From IMG/VR virus record IMGVR_UViG_3300042898_000589, positions 1 to 64,000 of that record: a stretch of 64,000 bases of DNA; one strand, given 5' to 3'. Each line of letters starts with the position of its first letter. The first letter of the stretch is position 1. Source of the stretch: a virus. Made by a program: the position numbers and the translations under genes. Below are positions 52,362-60,708 of this stretch, in pieces. Under the pieces are notes generated by a model, which saw only the letters and a list, made by a program, of their open reading frames with translations, was not told the origin of the DNA and made no database searches.

Positions 52362-52403
52362 CTGGCACCCTCAAGACAGCAAACAAATTAATTCATTTCA
52401 ATT

Positions 52404-52643
52404 ATGGGTAAGATGTTTACCGAACAAGAAGTGCGGGCAATGCTTCGTCAAGTCCGCAAAGAAACACGTCAGGAAGTTCTCTCAGAGAAGAAGCGTCCAC
52501 GTGTGACAGCAGAGCGCGTTGTTGAAATACTCAACAGCACAAACACAATCGGTGGCGCAGCCACAATGCTTGGCGTGACTACGCAGACGATGAGAAACTA
52601 TATGCGTAAGCACAACGTAACAAAGCAGTACGTTACTCAATGA
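52404..52643 (+). CDS. Small HTH DNA-binding protein (79 aa)
   Basis: A C-terminal helix-turn-helix of the Fis/transposase-like type is clear (GGAATMLGVTTQTMRNYMRKH, shown here in two overlapping helices). The N-terminal part is a charged helix. ATGA couples it to thyA. A regulatory role is likely; the target is unknown. Confidence 0.65.
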   Translation: MGKMFTEQEVRAMLRQVRKETRQEVLSEKKRPRVTAERVVEILNSTNTIGGAATMLGVTTQTMRNYMRKHNVTKQYVTQ

Positions 52644-53548
52644 GTTTCGTAGATACACAGTATGCCTCCCTTGTCAGTTACGCACTCTCTCAAGGGGTGC
52701 GGGCTGACAGGACGGGGGTTGGCACTCGCTCGTTTCTATATGGTGCTATCCGCCACGATATGCGTGATGGTTTTCCTGCACTGACAATCAAGCGATTAGC
52801 GTGGCATCAAGTAGTCACTGAACTACTTTGGTTTCTACGTGGTGATACCGATATCAAGTACCTAGTTGAGAACGGGTGCAACATATGGAATGGTGATGCT
52901 TACAATGCATACCTTAACAGCACTGATGAACCTCATATGACAATGAGTGACTTCATTAAGCAAATCAACAGCGGTGAACTACATCAAGACCTCGGCCCTA
53001 TCTACGGTCATCAGTGGCGTAAGTGGACAGTAGGTCACGGTGGTATCGACCAGATTGCACAGGTGTATGACTCACTGCGTAACAATCCTTTCTCTCGTAG
53101 GCACATCGTATCTGCGTGGAATGTTGGTGACCTCAGCAGTATGGCACTACCACCTTGCCACTACTCCTTTCAGTTCTATGTTACTGAAATGCTTGGAGAG
53201 AAGTACTTAAGTCTTATGTGGAACCAACGCTCAGTGGACTTGTTCCTTGGGTTGCCGTTCAACATTGCTTCATATGGTTTACTCCTACATATTATGGCGG
53301 ATGCTGTTGGTATGATACCGCATATGCTTATCGGTAGCCTTGGTGATTGCCACCTGTATGCAAACCATACTGATGCCGCCAAAGAACTATTGAAGAATAA
53401 GACTAGCCGCTACGACTACCCAAAGTTATCTATGTCACCAAGCGGATACGACGTACTCTTCAAGACAATGAAGATATCCCCGTATGACTTCAAGTTAAAC
53501 GGATACGAATGCTACCCAACAATCAAAGCCAAACTGAACAATGGATGA
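52640..53548 (+). CDS. thyA: Thymidylate synthase (302 aa)
   Basis: The protein converts dUMP to dTMP using methylene-tetrahydrofolate. Visible motifs: RTGVGTRS near 25; ELLWFLRGDTDIKYL with the conserved Glu near 58; DLGPIYGHQWR near 116; PPCHYSFQFY with the nucleophilic Cys near 174; and GLPFNIASYG near 204. The Asn in this last motif is kept, which favours dUMP and argues against a dCMP hydroxymethylase. Length matches the bacterial enzyme plus a small C-terminal extension. It lies beside an HTH gene and before MazG-like genes, forming a nucleotide-supply set. Confidence 0.95.
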   Translation: MSFVDTQYASLVSYALSQGVRADRTGVGTRSFLYGAIRHDMRDGFPALTIKRLAWHQVVTELLWFLRGDTDIKYLVENGCNIWNGDAYNAYLNSTDEPHMTMSDFIKQINSGELHQDLGPIYGHQWRKWTVGHGGIDQIAQVYDSLRNNPFSRRHIVSAWNVGDLSSMALPPCHYSFQFYVTEMLGEKYLSLMWNQRSVDLFLGLPFNIASYGLLLHIMADAVGMIPHMLIGSLGDCHLYANHTDAAKELLKNKTSRYDYPKLSMSPSGYDVLFKTMKISPYDFKLNGYECYPTIKAKLNNG

Positions 53549-53816
53549 GGATTTAGGAAGGGTGTCTACAAAGCTTATCATTCTACTTCAGTGTTCGCTG
53601 GAGTTAATGGACGAGCTAAAGAACACAGACCTGTACAGACAAGACATCAAGTACGCTATCAATAACCTTGAGCGTAAGCTTGAGTCATCACTACGTAAGC
53701 CACTGTCTACCATCGATGATGTGGACGAGAAGGAGGACACGTTTATGGGTATCCAACGTGGAGTACATAAGATGTTAGAAGCATCGCTAGAAGAAATATA
53801 TATACTACAAGAATGA
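53541..53816 (+). CDS. Hypothetical helical protein (91 aa)
   Basis: Almost wholly helical, with heptads (LILLQCSLELMDELKNTDL, IKYAINNLERKLESSLRK) and an acidic loop. It overlaps thyA by 8 nt and the next gene by ATGA. Function unknown. Confidence 0.6.
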   Translation: MDEDLGRVSTKLIILLQCSLELMDELKNTDLYRQDIKYAINNLERKLESSLRKPLSTIDDVDEKEDTFMGIQRGVHKMLEASLEEIYILQE

Positions 53817-53974
53817 AGAACGTAGTTATTCTATCGCTGATGGCTGTCGGGTTTTTTGCTGTACTCAAGTTGCTGGGCTGGGATATGTCTTGGTGTGAGG
53901 TCAGTGCGCCGATTACCATTCCTTTGCTTGCCCTTATTATAATTTTAACATCAGGAGAAGATGAGAAGAAGTGA
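53813..53974 (+). CDS. Small two-pass membrane protein (53 aa)
   Basis: Two hydrophobic segments (VVILSLMAVGFFAVLKLLG and ITIPLLALIIILTS) around a W-D-x-S-W loop resemble the phage family named transmembrane Fragile-X-F protein. It ends in an acidic-basic tail. It is coupled by ATGA and overlaps the next gene by 14 nt. Function unknown. Confidence 0.6.
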   Translation: MKNVVILSLMAVGFFAVLKLLGWDMSWCEVSAPITIPLLALIIILTSGEDEKK

Positions 53975-54299
53975 GTTTTATAAATCGCTGGACAAGCGAA
54001 TTGAGCGAACCAAAGAAACCTTTGGTGCTAAGAATGAAGAGTATGCCACTGACTATAACTTTATGCGCAACTTTGATAACGGTGTTGGTATGAGCCTGCA
54101 CTGTACGCCAGAGGCAGTTGCTTGGGGATACGCCACGAAACATCTTGAGTCCATCCGCTCCATCATTCTAGATGTTGACAACTCTAATGGTACTCAGCTA
54201 CCAACAGAAGAAAGAATCATTGAGAAGTTCGGAGATGCAATTAACTACCTCATCATCATTGAGGCTATGCTACTAGACCGTGAAGCGCGCAGAGTTTGA
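53961..54299 (+). CDS. DUF1599/nucleotide-modification-associated domain-like protein (112 aa)
   Basis: A helical protein with NEEYATDYNFMRNFDNG near residue 24 and IIEKFGDAINYLIIIEAML near 86, the E/D pattern of MazG-fold relatives linked to nucleotide metabolism. Location next to thyA and mazG fits a role in the nucleotide pool. The assignment is tentative. Confidence 0.5.
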   Translation: MRRSEFYKSLDKRIERTKETFGAKNEEYATDYNFMRNFDNGVGMSLHCTPEAVAWGYATKHLESIRSIILDVDNSNGTQLPTEERIIEKFGDAINYLIIIEAMLLDREARRV

Positions 54300-54423
54300 G
54301 GACGCTATGGAGCGTGGTCTTGACAAGGCGTTCAAGAGGAGCAACGTGACACCGAGTATGTGTATGGCGTACATTCTTATGGAGCTGTCTAAGAAGGCAG
54401 AAGAAACAGATAAGAAATGGTAA
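54280..54423 (+). CDS. Hypothetical helical protein (47 aa)
   Basis: The frame opens with GTG at 54280; an internal ATG at 54307 is the alternative. The product is charged and helical (FEDAMERGLDKAFKRSN, then MAYILMELSKKAEE). It overlaps both neighbours. Function unknown. Confidence 0.5.
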   Translation: MKRAEFEDAMERGLDKAFKRSNVTPSMCMAYILMELSKKAEETDKKW

Positions 54424-54728
54424 CTTGTGTATTAAAATCAAATGACTTACATTTGAATATGATTTACGGAACAGAGTATTACTTCAAGGTGCGCAACAAC
54501 GGTAGATATTACTACGTATGTTCTAAGGGTAAGACCAAGGAGCAGGCGATACGAAGACTACTGTTCGCTATGTTCTCCTTCAGGCAGAATGTGAATCAGG
54601 GATGGTTCAAGAACAGGATTGAGGAAGTCGAGCATAGGTATAGGATACTTAAGAGTAACTATGAACACCTCATCGTTGAGTGCAGTAAGGAGGACTACAT
54701 AGAGAATGACCAACAACAAATGTCGTAA
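54417..54728 (+). CDS. Hypothetical protein (103 aa)
   Basis: A beta N-terminal half (YYFKVRNNGRYYYVCSKGK) is followed by a helical C-terminal half (KNRIEEVEHRYRILKSN). The stop codon abuts the MazG-like ATG. No family recognised. Confidence 0.6.
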   Translation: MVTCVLKSNDLHLNMIYGTEYYFKVRNNGRYYYVCSKGKTKEQAIRRLLFAMFSFRQNVNQGWFKNRIEEVEHRYRILKSNYEHLIVECSKEDYIENDQQQMS

Positions 54729-55121
54729 ATGAATCCAGGAATTGAACAACTAACCGTGAACATTCGTGCTTGGGCACGGGCACGTGGCATCGACAAGGCT
54801 GACCCTAGCAGGCAGTTCTTAAAGGTAGCCGAAGAGTTCGGGGAGATTGCAGCAGCACTCGCCCGTGGTAAAGATGAAGAACTGAAAGATGCTATCGGAG
54901 ATACGTTTGTAACTCTAGTCATCCTCGCTGCTCAGTGTGGCACCTCTATAGAGGAGTGTGCTTACCTAGCATACGAAGAGATTAAAGGACGCAAGGGTAA
55001 GATGGTTGATGGAGTATTCATCAAAGAGGGAGAGAAGTGCTCGTGCAAGAAAGCGCAGTTTACACGTACGGTAAATGAGAACTTTGATTTTATGTGCGGT
55101 AGATGTGGTAAACCTATTTAA
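54729..55121 (+). CDS. MazG-like nucleotide pyrophosphohydrolase with zinc ribbon (130 aa)
   Basis: The catalytic four-helix pattern is present: KVAEEFGEIAAAL near residue 33 (E-E-x-x-E) and DAIGDTFVTLVIL near 57 (x-D). A C-terminal CSCK...CGRCGKP zinc ribbon is added. Phage MazG-like enzymes hydrolyse NTPs or (p)ppGpp-like signals. It belongs to the nucleotide group with thyA. Confidence 0.8.
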   Translation: MNPGIEQLTVNIRAWARARGIDKADPSRQFLKVAEEFGEIAAALARGKDEELKDAIGDTFVTLVILAAQCGTSIEECAYLAYEEIKGRKGKMVDGVFIKEGEKCSCKKAQFTRTVNENFDFMCGRCGKPI

Positions 55122-55127
55122 CATCAA

Positions 55128-55343
55128 ATGAAAGCAATACTTGAGTTCCAAATACCCGAGGAAGAGCAGGAGTTTATGGAAGCGGTTAACGGAGGAATGT
55201 TTAAGCACATCCTATGGAAACTTGACCAAGACTTGCGAGGCAAGTTGAAGCACGGCACTCTTACAGAATGTGAGAGCAAGTGTTACCAAGAAGTACGAGA
55301 CGAGATACGAACCTCATTACAATCACACAACCTAGAAATCTAA
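55128..55343 (+). CDS. Small conserved phage protein (71 aa)
   Basis: The layout AILEFQIPEEEQEFMEAVNG, then MFKHILWKLDQDLRGKLKHG and a terminal helix matches a small family common upstream of phage replication genes (a strand, then an ILWxxDxxLR helix). Function unknown. Confidence 0.6.
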   Translation: MKAILEFQIPEEEQEFMEAVNGGMFKHILWKLDQDLRGKLKHGTLTECESKCYQEVRDEIRTSLQSHNLEI

Positions 55344-55355
55344 TTAACAAACAAA

Positions 55356-55739
55356 ATGAAAACAGCAAAGATTTCAATCATCAACGGTCAGCGCACTTGG
55401 ACTAACCCACAGGGTCAAGTGTTCTACTACCACTCAATCACAATGGACAACGGGGACAGTGGTTCCGTAGGTTCCAAAGAACAGAACCCCGCTTGGTTAG
55501 CAGTAGGTGCTACTATGGATTACGATATTGACGGCGATAAGATTAAGCGTGTAACTCAGAAACCATTTGGCGGTGGAGGTAGTATGCGTGGTGGTTCACG
55601 TGGTGGCAACGCATCGTTCGCCCTGTCTTACGCTAAGGACTTCGGCATCGCTAAGATGACAGCAGGTGCAGACGTAGACTCTAAGATGATTCTTGCAGTG
55701 GCTTCCGCCTTCAAGAAATGGTTAGACGAAAACGAGTGA
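55356..55739 (+). CDS. Putative ssDNA-binding protein (127 aa)
   Basis: An OB-like beta N-terminal domain (residues 1-65), a GGGGSMRGGSRGG flexible linker, and a C-terminal helical domain (FALSYAKDFGIAKMTAG, then ILAVASAFKKWLDENE). The linker and acidic end resemble phage ssDNA-binding or recombination accessory proteins. It directly precedes the primase-helicase module. The call is by layout. Confidence 0.45.
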   Translation: MKTAKISIINGQRTWTNPQGQVFYYHSITMDNGDSGSVGSKEQNPAWLAVGATMDYDIDGDKIKRVTQKPFGGGGSMRGGSRGGNASFALSYAKDFGIAKMTAGADVDSKMILAVASAFKKWLDENE

Positions 55740-55860
55740 TACTCAATTGTATTAGTGCAGCTTGTTTGCCCCTACCAACACTTGTTATTTTACTTCAGAA
55801 CTTGTGGCTATTGCTACCGTTCGTTTTATTATTAATTATCCACGAAAGATTAGAAAGAAA

Positions 55861-56298
55861 ATGGAGCTACTGAAATATGATGAGCTTGTATCCTACAAAG
55901 TACAGTCATCAGAACTTGTCAACCACGTCAACAACGAAGTACAGAGTGGACGTATCACTCCGCTGTCTGTTATCGTACGCCTTAAGGCTATGCGGGACGC
56001 AATGGAAAAGCTTGAGGAGATGTACCTCGGCGCAGCCATCGAACAGCTAGAAGCTACGGGTGAGACCTCACTTGACATCAACGGCATCAAGGTATACAAG
56101 AATGCTGGTGGTCGTTACGACTACTCTACCAACAGCGAAATCAAGGAGCTGTCTGCCCGCATCAAGTCTATTCAAGATGCTATGAAGCAGGCATACGAAG
56201 CAGACAAGGCTGGTGCTAACTTCGTTACAGGTGATGGTGAGATTGTCGAGCCAGCCAAGTACATTCAAAACAAGCCTAGCATTACAGTACGATTCTGA
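55861..56298 (+). CDS. Hypothetical helical protein upstream of primase-helicase (145 aa)
   Basis: I start at ATG 55861 (MELLKYDELVSYK), since upstream codons to 55762 look non-coding. The protein has long helices (LSVIVRLKAMRDAMEKLEEMY), a DINGIKVYKNAGGRYDYS hairpin near residue 75, and a C-terminal tail. TGATG couples it to the primase-helicase. It may be a loader or clamp-like partner; this is inference. Confidence 0.6.
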   Translation: MELLKYDELVSYKVQSSELVNHVNNEVQSGRITPLSVIVRLKAMRDAMEKLEEMYLGAAIEQLEATGETSLDINGIKVYKNAGGRYDYSTNSEIKELSARIKSIQDAMKQAYEADKAGANFVTGDGEIVEPAKYIQNKPSITVRF

Positions 56299-58091
56299 TG
56301 CTTGTATCTATCTTCGCCACCGTTACTGATACTTCCAACCCACAGATGACAACTGTTAATTCTGTGCTTGAGAAGATACGCAGTGGGGGTATGCACAAGA
56401 ACACCATCCTCACTATGCGGACGATGGATAAGGCTGGACTAAATACAGAGAAGAGAAAGCTACCCGTCATCTGTTTTGGCGGGACTTTCTCCGCTCGCAA
56501 TAAAGCCTCTCTAACGAACGCAAGTGGGCTGATGGTCCTGGACTTCGACCACGTGGAGAAGATGCAGGAGACGCGAGATAAACTATGCTCACTGCCCTAT
56601 ATGTACAGTGTCTTCACCTCGCCAAGTGGAAGCGGACTCAAAGCTCTTGTTCACATACCGAAAGTAAAGGACGATGCTGAGTTTAAATCATACTTCAATG
56701 GCATCTTCTCCAAGGTTCCAGGCATCGACCCATCAGGTAAGGACATCAGCCGTGCGTGCTTCTTCTCGTACGACCCTGACATCTACATCAATCCTAACGC
56801 CACTGTCTTTACTGACATACACGTAGAGAAACCCGAGCAGCCTAAGCCTGTCGTAGGTACTGACTACTCAAAGGTTAACATCGCTGTTCAGATGGTGCGT
56901 GATAGTATCGATGGAGAGAAGCACATCACCCTACTCAAAGCTGCTAAGCTTATGGGTGGTTACATTGCCATCAAGAAGATAGAGGAGTCTGAGGCTATTC
57001 GTGTACTAGAGACAGAGATTCAAGCTAAGAATCCACACAGCTTTGCACAAGCACAGAAGACTATCCGTGATGGCATTGACTACGGTAAGCGTATGCCTAT
57101 CTCTGAAGCGAAGAAGATTGAACGTGAGACTCGGTTCATTCGTGAGGAGGATGGTAGGTTTAGCTTCCTTGCTAGCGACCAAGATATGGACAGGTATCTC
57201 CAAGACTTCATCGGCGGGAGAATAGAGATGGGGTTACCAACACACGTAGGTAAACTCGATGACTACTTCCGACTGAAGAAGAATACCTTTATGCTTGTTG
57301 CTGGTATTGACAACACTGGTAAGTCGTTCTTTGTGTGGTACTTAGCCACCATTGCCGCTATGTTCCACGACTGGAAGTTCGTAATCTTCTCCTCCGAGAA
57401 CAAGGATGGACAGATTAAGAAGAAGATAATGGAGTTCTACCTAGGCAGACCTATCGCTACGGTAAGCAGAGAGGACTTTGAAAGGGCAATGACATTCTTC
57501 CGTGACCACTTCAGAATCATCTCTTCTGCACGTAGTATCTACAGTTGCAGAGACGTGCTGGATATGGGAGAGGTACTCTATGACCAAGCTTGGGGAGCGT
57601 ACGACTGCATCATCATCGACCCTTACAACTCACTCAAGGGTGGCGGTGATTACAACAAGGACTACGAGAACCTGTCTGAGATTCGTCTGTTCGCTCAGAC
57701 CTATGCTTCTGTATGGGTGTGTGCTCACATTCAGTCTGGCGCTGCCCGCAACAGAGATGGAGATGGCTTCATCAAGACACCAAGTAAGGCAGACATTGAA
57801 GGTGGACAGCCATTCGCTAACCGTGCTGACGATATGATTATCTATCACCGTGTTACCAACCACCCCGAGCTATGGATGTACGGTCAGGTGAACGTAGTTA
57901 AAGTGAAAGACACGGAGACTGGTGGTAGACCTACACGTGCGGGTGACCCTGTTATGGTGAGAGCCAACAGAGACCAATGCGGATTTACTATGGATGACTA
58001 CGACCCAGTACTAAACACGTGGCAGAACTACTACGCTATGAATGCTGCTCCTAGGATTGAACCTGTTGAACCTGAAGACATTGTATTCTAA
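56298..58091 (+). CDS. BT4734-type primase-helicase (597 aa)
   Basis: Residues 1-160 fit the BT4734-like N-terminal (VirE/primase-type) domain: FGGTFSARNKASL, LMVLDFDHVEKM, VFTSPSGSGLKALVHI. Residues 310-560 are a RecA-like helicase: Walker A-like AGIDNTGKSFF near 334, and Walker B-like CIIIDPYNSLKGGG near 434, with AHIQSGAARN and FANRADDMIIYHR further on. It should prime and unwind DNA at the fork. It is coupled on both sides (TGATG, TAATG) in the replication operon. Confidence 0.85.
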   Translation: MLVSIFATVTDTSNPQMTTVNSVLEKIRSGGMHKNTILTMRTMDKAGLNTEKRKLPVICFGGTFSARNKASLTNASGLMVLDFDHVEKMQETRDKLCSLPYMYSVFTSPSGSGLKALVHIPKVKDDAEFKSYFNGIFSKVPGIDPSGKDISRACFFSYDPDIYINPNATVFTDIHVEKPEQPKPVVGTDYSKVNIAVQMVRDSIDGEKHITLLKAAKLMGGYIAIKKIEESEAIRVLETEIQAKNPHSFAQAQKTIRDGIDYGKRMPISEAKKIERETRFIREEDGRFSFLASDQDMDRYLQDFIGGRIEMGLPTHVGKLDDYFRLKKNTFMLVAGIDNTGKSFFVWYLATIAAMFHDWKFVIFSSENKDGQIKKKIMEFYLGRPIATVSREDFERAMTFFRDHFRIISSARSIYSCRDVLDMGEVLYDQAWGAYDCIIIDPYNSLKGGGDYNKDYENLSEIRLFAQTYASVWVCAHIQSGAARNRDGDGFIKTPSKADIEGGQPFANRADDMIIYHRVTNHPELWMYGQVNVVKVKDTETGGRPTRAGDPVMVRANRDQCGFTMDDYDPVLNTWQNYYAMNAAPRIEPVEPEDIVF

Positions 58092-58492
58092 TGGATGAAT
58101 TAAAGAAAGCTATCGACCGCTATAAGGAAGTGGCGGAGAGCGCAAACGTAGAGTCACTGTTGAAGATGAAGGACTACTTCATTGGTATGCTGTACTACCA
58201 CGGACAGATGGAAGCTGACTGGTCTAAGGTTAGCCAAGGTCTTGAGATGGAGTACGACAAGATTAAGAGCGAGACCTTTGTGTTCCTACGCAAAAGTGGT
58301 ACAACAGAGAAGATGGCAGACCAAGAGTCACGACTCGCTGCTGTTGATAAACACTACGAAGTTATCTCTGCACTGCACGAGTTCAAGGCACACCGCTCAG
58401 CCAAGGAGACTATCAGTAAAATTATAGATGCCATCTCTCAACGCATATCTATTATGAGAAGAGAGCAAGAGTTTAATCAATTTATTAAATGA
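58091..58492 (+). CDS. Hypothetical coiled-coil protein (133 aa)
   Basis: Almost entirely helical with heptads and Lys/Glu-rich faces (LKKAIDRYKEVAESANVESL, AKETISKIIDAISQRISIM). It is coupled to the helicase by TAATG and to the DnaA-like gene by ATGA. A role as a fork accessory is plausible. No family recognised. Confidence 0.6.
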   Translation: MDELKKAIDRYKEVAESANVESLLKMKDYFIGMLYYHGQMEADWSKVSQGLEMEYDKIKSETFVFLRKSGTTEKMADQESRLAAVDKHYEVISALHEFKAHRSAKETISKIIDAISQRISIMRREQEFNQFIK

Positions 58493-58971
58493 GAAAATTT
58501 ACTGTACTTAGCCTACGCCAATACATACTAGAGCTGTCCAAAGAGTTTGACATAGACTTGAACACACGACGTAGGTTCGCCCGCGTTATGATGATAAAGA
58601 AGATAGCAGCATACTGCCTGCATCAGCGTGGTGTTACAAAGACTATGATGGGCATAGCCTTTAAGTTTGACAGAACCAACATCCACTACTGGGTAGAGGA
58701 CATCAAGGGCAAGATGTACATCGAAGACCCCTATACTGTATCTTTGTGGAGACGCATAGAAATGTTAACATCTAATTACTTTTATGATATGGGAGTAGAG
58801 GAGATGACAGATTACGAACGTGTCACTCTAGTCAAGGATTTACTTGACGATTTTATTAACGAGAACCTTGAGCGTGTCCCTATGCTGTTAGGCACGAGAA
58901 CTAGAAAAGAAATACTAGTGGATATGCTCAATGATAAAGCCAACAAAATATGGCAAACGCGAGACGTGTAG
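58489..58971 (+). CDS. DnaA domain IV-like DNA-binding protein (160 aa)
   Basis: Residues 25-85 follow the origin-binding domain of DnaA in order: a helix starting RRRFARVMMIKKIAAYCLHQ, then GVTKTMMGIAFKFDRTNIHYWVEDI, in which a T-N-I-H-Y replaces the D-H-T-T-V-x-H signature. There is no ATPase domain. It may bind the phage origin and recruit the host replisome. It overlaps the helicase-accessory gene by ATGA and the nuclease gene by 22 nt. Confidence 0.6.
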   Translation: MRKFTVLSLRQYILELSKEFDIDLNTRRRFARVMMIKKIAAYCLHQRGVTKTMMGIAFKFDRTNIHYWVEDIKGKMYIEDPYTVSLWRRIEMLTSNYFYDMGVEEMTDYERVTLVKDLLDDFINENLERVPMLLGTRTRKEILVDMLNDKANKIWQTRDV

Positions 58972-59300
58972 GACATCAGTACGAACGTGATGTTGCTAAG
59001 GAGTTAAGAGAGCTTCTCGGAGATGCCAAGATTAAAACATCCCGTTATGCCTCGAAAGAACTTGACGACAACAAAGTCGACATCGCAGGGACACAGAAGT
59101 ACGGACTCAACATTCAGTGCAAGAGATACAAGAATACTCCCAATCTGTTTGAGGTTCTGGGCTCTATGCCAGCAGATGGAGATATCAATACTATCTTCTG
59201 GAAGAAACCAAACAAAGGGGAAGTAGTAGTACTCAGTAAGAAAGACTTCTATCATATTATAAAACAACTACTGCAATGTCAGAAGAAACTGAATCAATAA
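58950..59300 (+). CDS. PD-(D/E)XK nuclease, Holliday junction resolvase-like (116 aa)
   Basis: The compact nuclease order is GHQYERDVAKELREL, then NKVDIAGT (the catalytic Asp), then IQCKRYKN (the E/Q-x-K). This is close to archaeal-type Hjc resolvases and VRR-like enzymes. It may resolve branched DNA before packaging. It overlaps both flanking genes by 22-25 nt. Confidence 0.65.
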   Translation: MANARRVGHQYERDVAKELRELLGDAKIKTSRYASKELDDNKVDIAGTQKYGLNIQCKRYKNTPNLFEVLGSMPADGDINTIFWKKPNKGEVVVLSKKDFYHIIKQLLQCQKKLNQ

Positions 59301-60013
59301 ACCTGTGGTCTTTCTCTAGGGTTACCTCTCACGAACAGTGCCCGCTTCAATACAAGATGAAGTACATCGATGGGTTTGAAGAGGAAGGTAATGGATGGGG
59401 TGTACTAGGTAGCTACTGCCACGAGATACTAGAACTCTACGCTAAGAAGCAGCTGTCCATACCACAGATGGTGGAGTACTACGTCTCTAACTATCCCGAA
59501 CCTGTCTTCCCTACGCTGGGCAGAACAGACTTAGCTGTCAAGTACAGACACGAATGCTATGAGTTCTTCAAGAACTTCAAGGGATTCTCTACAGAAGTTG
59601 TAGGCGTAGAGCGTGACTTCAAGATGCACATAGAAGGCAATAACTATCTGCGTGGATTCATTGACCTCGAGACCTTTGATGGGGAGAACTATACCAACGT
59701 AGACTACAAGATTAGTAACCCATTTAAGGGTGAGGAACTGAAAAAGAAACGTAGGCAGTTGTACCTTTATTCACGGGCTACCAAAGAAAAATTTGGTAAG
59801 TTCCCAAAGTTTATGTACTTTTACTTTATTAAAGCTAACTCATACATTCAGATTCCGTTTAACGAAGCGGACTATCACGAAGCGTGGGAGTGGCTGTCAC
59901 TAGAAATAAACAAGATTCAAAATGCCGAAACGCACCAAGCAAAACCAGACAGATTCTACTGCGGAAACCTCTGTGGATTCAGGTACCAATGCCCCCAAGC
60001 TGCAGGCCGCTAA
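59276..60013 (+). CDS. Cas4/RecB-like PD-(D/E)XK exonuclease, probable Fe-S protein (245 aa)
   Basis: Motifs: SFSRVTSHEQCPLQY near residue 13 (first Cys), GSYCHEILELY near 46, FIDLETFDG near 125, NVDYKIS near 140, and QLYLYSR near 163 (Q-x3-Y). The C-terminus has CGNLCGFRYQCP, so four Cys could bind a 4Fe-4S cluster as in Cas4 and AddB. The likely role is 5'-end resection in recombination or packaging. The end overlaps the next gene by 92 nt. Confidence 0.75.
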   Translation: MSEETESINLWSFSRVTSHEQCPLQYKMKYIDGFEEEGNGWGVLGSYCHEILELYAKKQLSIPQMVEYYVSNYPEPVFPTLGRTDLAVKYRHECYEFFKNFKGFSTEVVGVERDFKMHIEGNNYLRGFIDLETFDGENYTNVDYKISNPFKGEELKKKRRQLYLYSRATKEKFGKFPKFMYFYFIKANSYIQIPFNEADYHEAWEWLSLEINKIQNAETHQAKPDRFYCGNLCGFRYQCPQAAGR

Positions 60014-60281
60014 CCTTAGCGCATCTAATCTGATTGTGTATATGGCTCTCGCTAAAACAATGCGGGATATGTACCAAGAAGTAGGTCCTTCTCTGTATCA
60101 AACAGATAAGTATGTTATGAACCAAATCAATGAGCGGTTCAACAGAATGTTCACCTTCTACAAGGACGCCTTCGAAGCACCGATAGTAGCCGAGCTGTCT
60201 AATGCAATGTTAGAAGTAATGAAGGAGTTTGTTAATGACGTAAACAATATCATCTCTGAAGATGCTGAGAGCAAAGCCTAA
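59922..60281 (+). CDS. Hypothetical protein overlapping nuclease gene (119 aa)
   Basis: A polar N-terminal tail (about 30 residues, Thr/Ser/Asn) lies wholly inside the nuclease gene in another frame. The body is helical (NLIVYMALAKTMRDMYQEVG, AIVAEL-type helices). The ATG at 59922 is the only good one. Its end overlaps the next gene by 20 nt. Function unknown. Confidence 0.6.
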   Translation: MPKRTKQNQTDSTAETSVDSGTNAPKLQAANLSASNLIVYMALAKTMRDMYQEVGPSLYQTDKYVMNQINERFNRMFTFYKDAFEAPIVAELSNAMLEVMKEFVNDVNNIISEDAESKA

Positions 60282-60708
60282 AGAGTGTCTTGGGTGTGGT
60301 GAGCTAACCCTCATCTGGAGCAAGGGGATGTGCAAGTACTGCGCAGCTGCTTCCTCCACCCCAAAACTGAAGAAGACAAAGATGAATACATCTCGTAAGC
60401 CGACAGGTGAGATGGCATTCTTCGAGACACTATGGAATGTAAGAGAGCGGGTTTCCTTCTTATCAGGGAAGCCCGTTTCTTTTTCCCCCTCTACCTTCGC
60501 ACACGTGCTACCTAAATCTAAGTACCCTAAGCTGCGCCTGTACGATAGGAACATCATCTTCTTAACGCAAGAAGAGCACACCTTGCTTGATGCAGGGACT
60601 AAAGAACAAAGAGAAAGGTACGCTAAGGAGTATCTTTGTGACTGGAATTCAATCTATAAGCTCAAGGAAGAGCTTCTAAAAGAAACACAGGATGCCGATT
60701 CAAAGTAA
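60262..60708 (+). CDS. HNH/NinG-like zinc nuclease candidate (148 aa)
   Basis: A zinc site ECLGCGELTL...GMCKYC near residue 8-27 is followed by TFAHVLPKSKYPKLRLYDRN (about 78-97) and HTLLD near 106, the layout of NinG/HNH-like nucleases in Bacteroidota phages. It may process recombination intermediates. It is packed between a helical gene and the phosphoesterase. Confidence 0.6.
   Translation: MLRAKPKECLGCGELTLIWSKGMCKYCAAASSTPKLKKTKMNTSRKPTGEMAFFETLWNVRERVSFLSGKPVSFSPSTFAHVLPKSKYPKLRLYDRNIIFLTQEEHTLLDAGTKEQRERYAKEYLCDWNSIYKLKEELLKETQDADSK

Noticed and set aside
58739-58746. TATCTTTG elements inside genes (also 60628, and the minus-strand match near 44375)
   Set aside because: They lie inside well-supported genes with no start codon in range, and such 6-base-specified matches are expected by chance in 64 kb.
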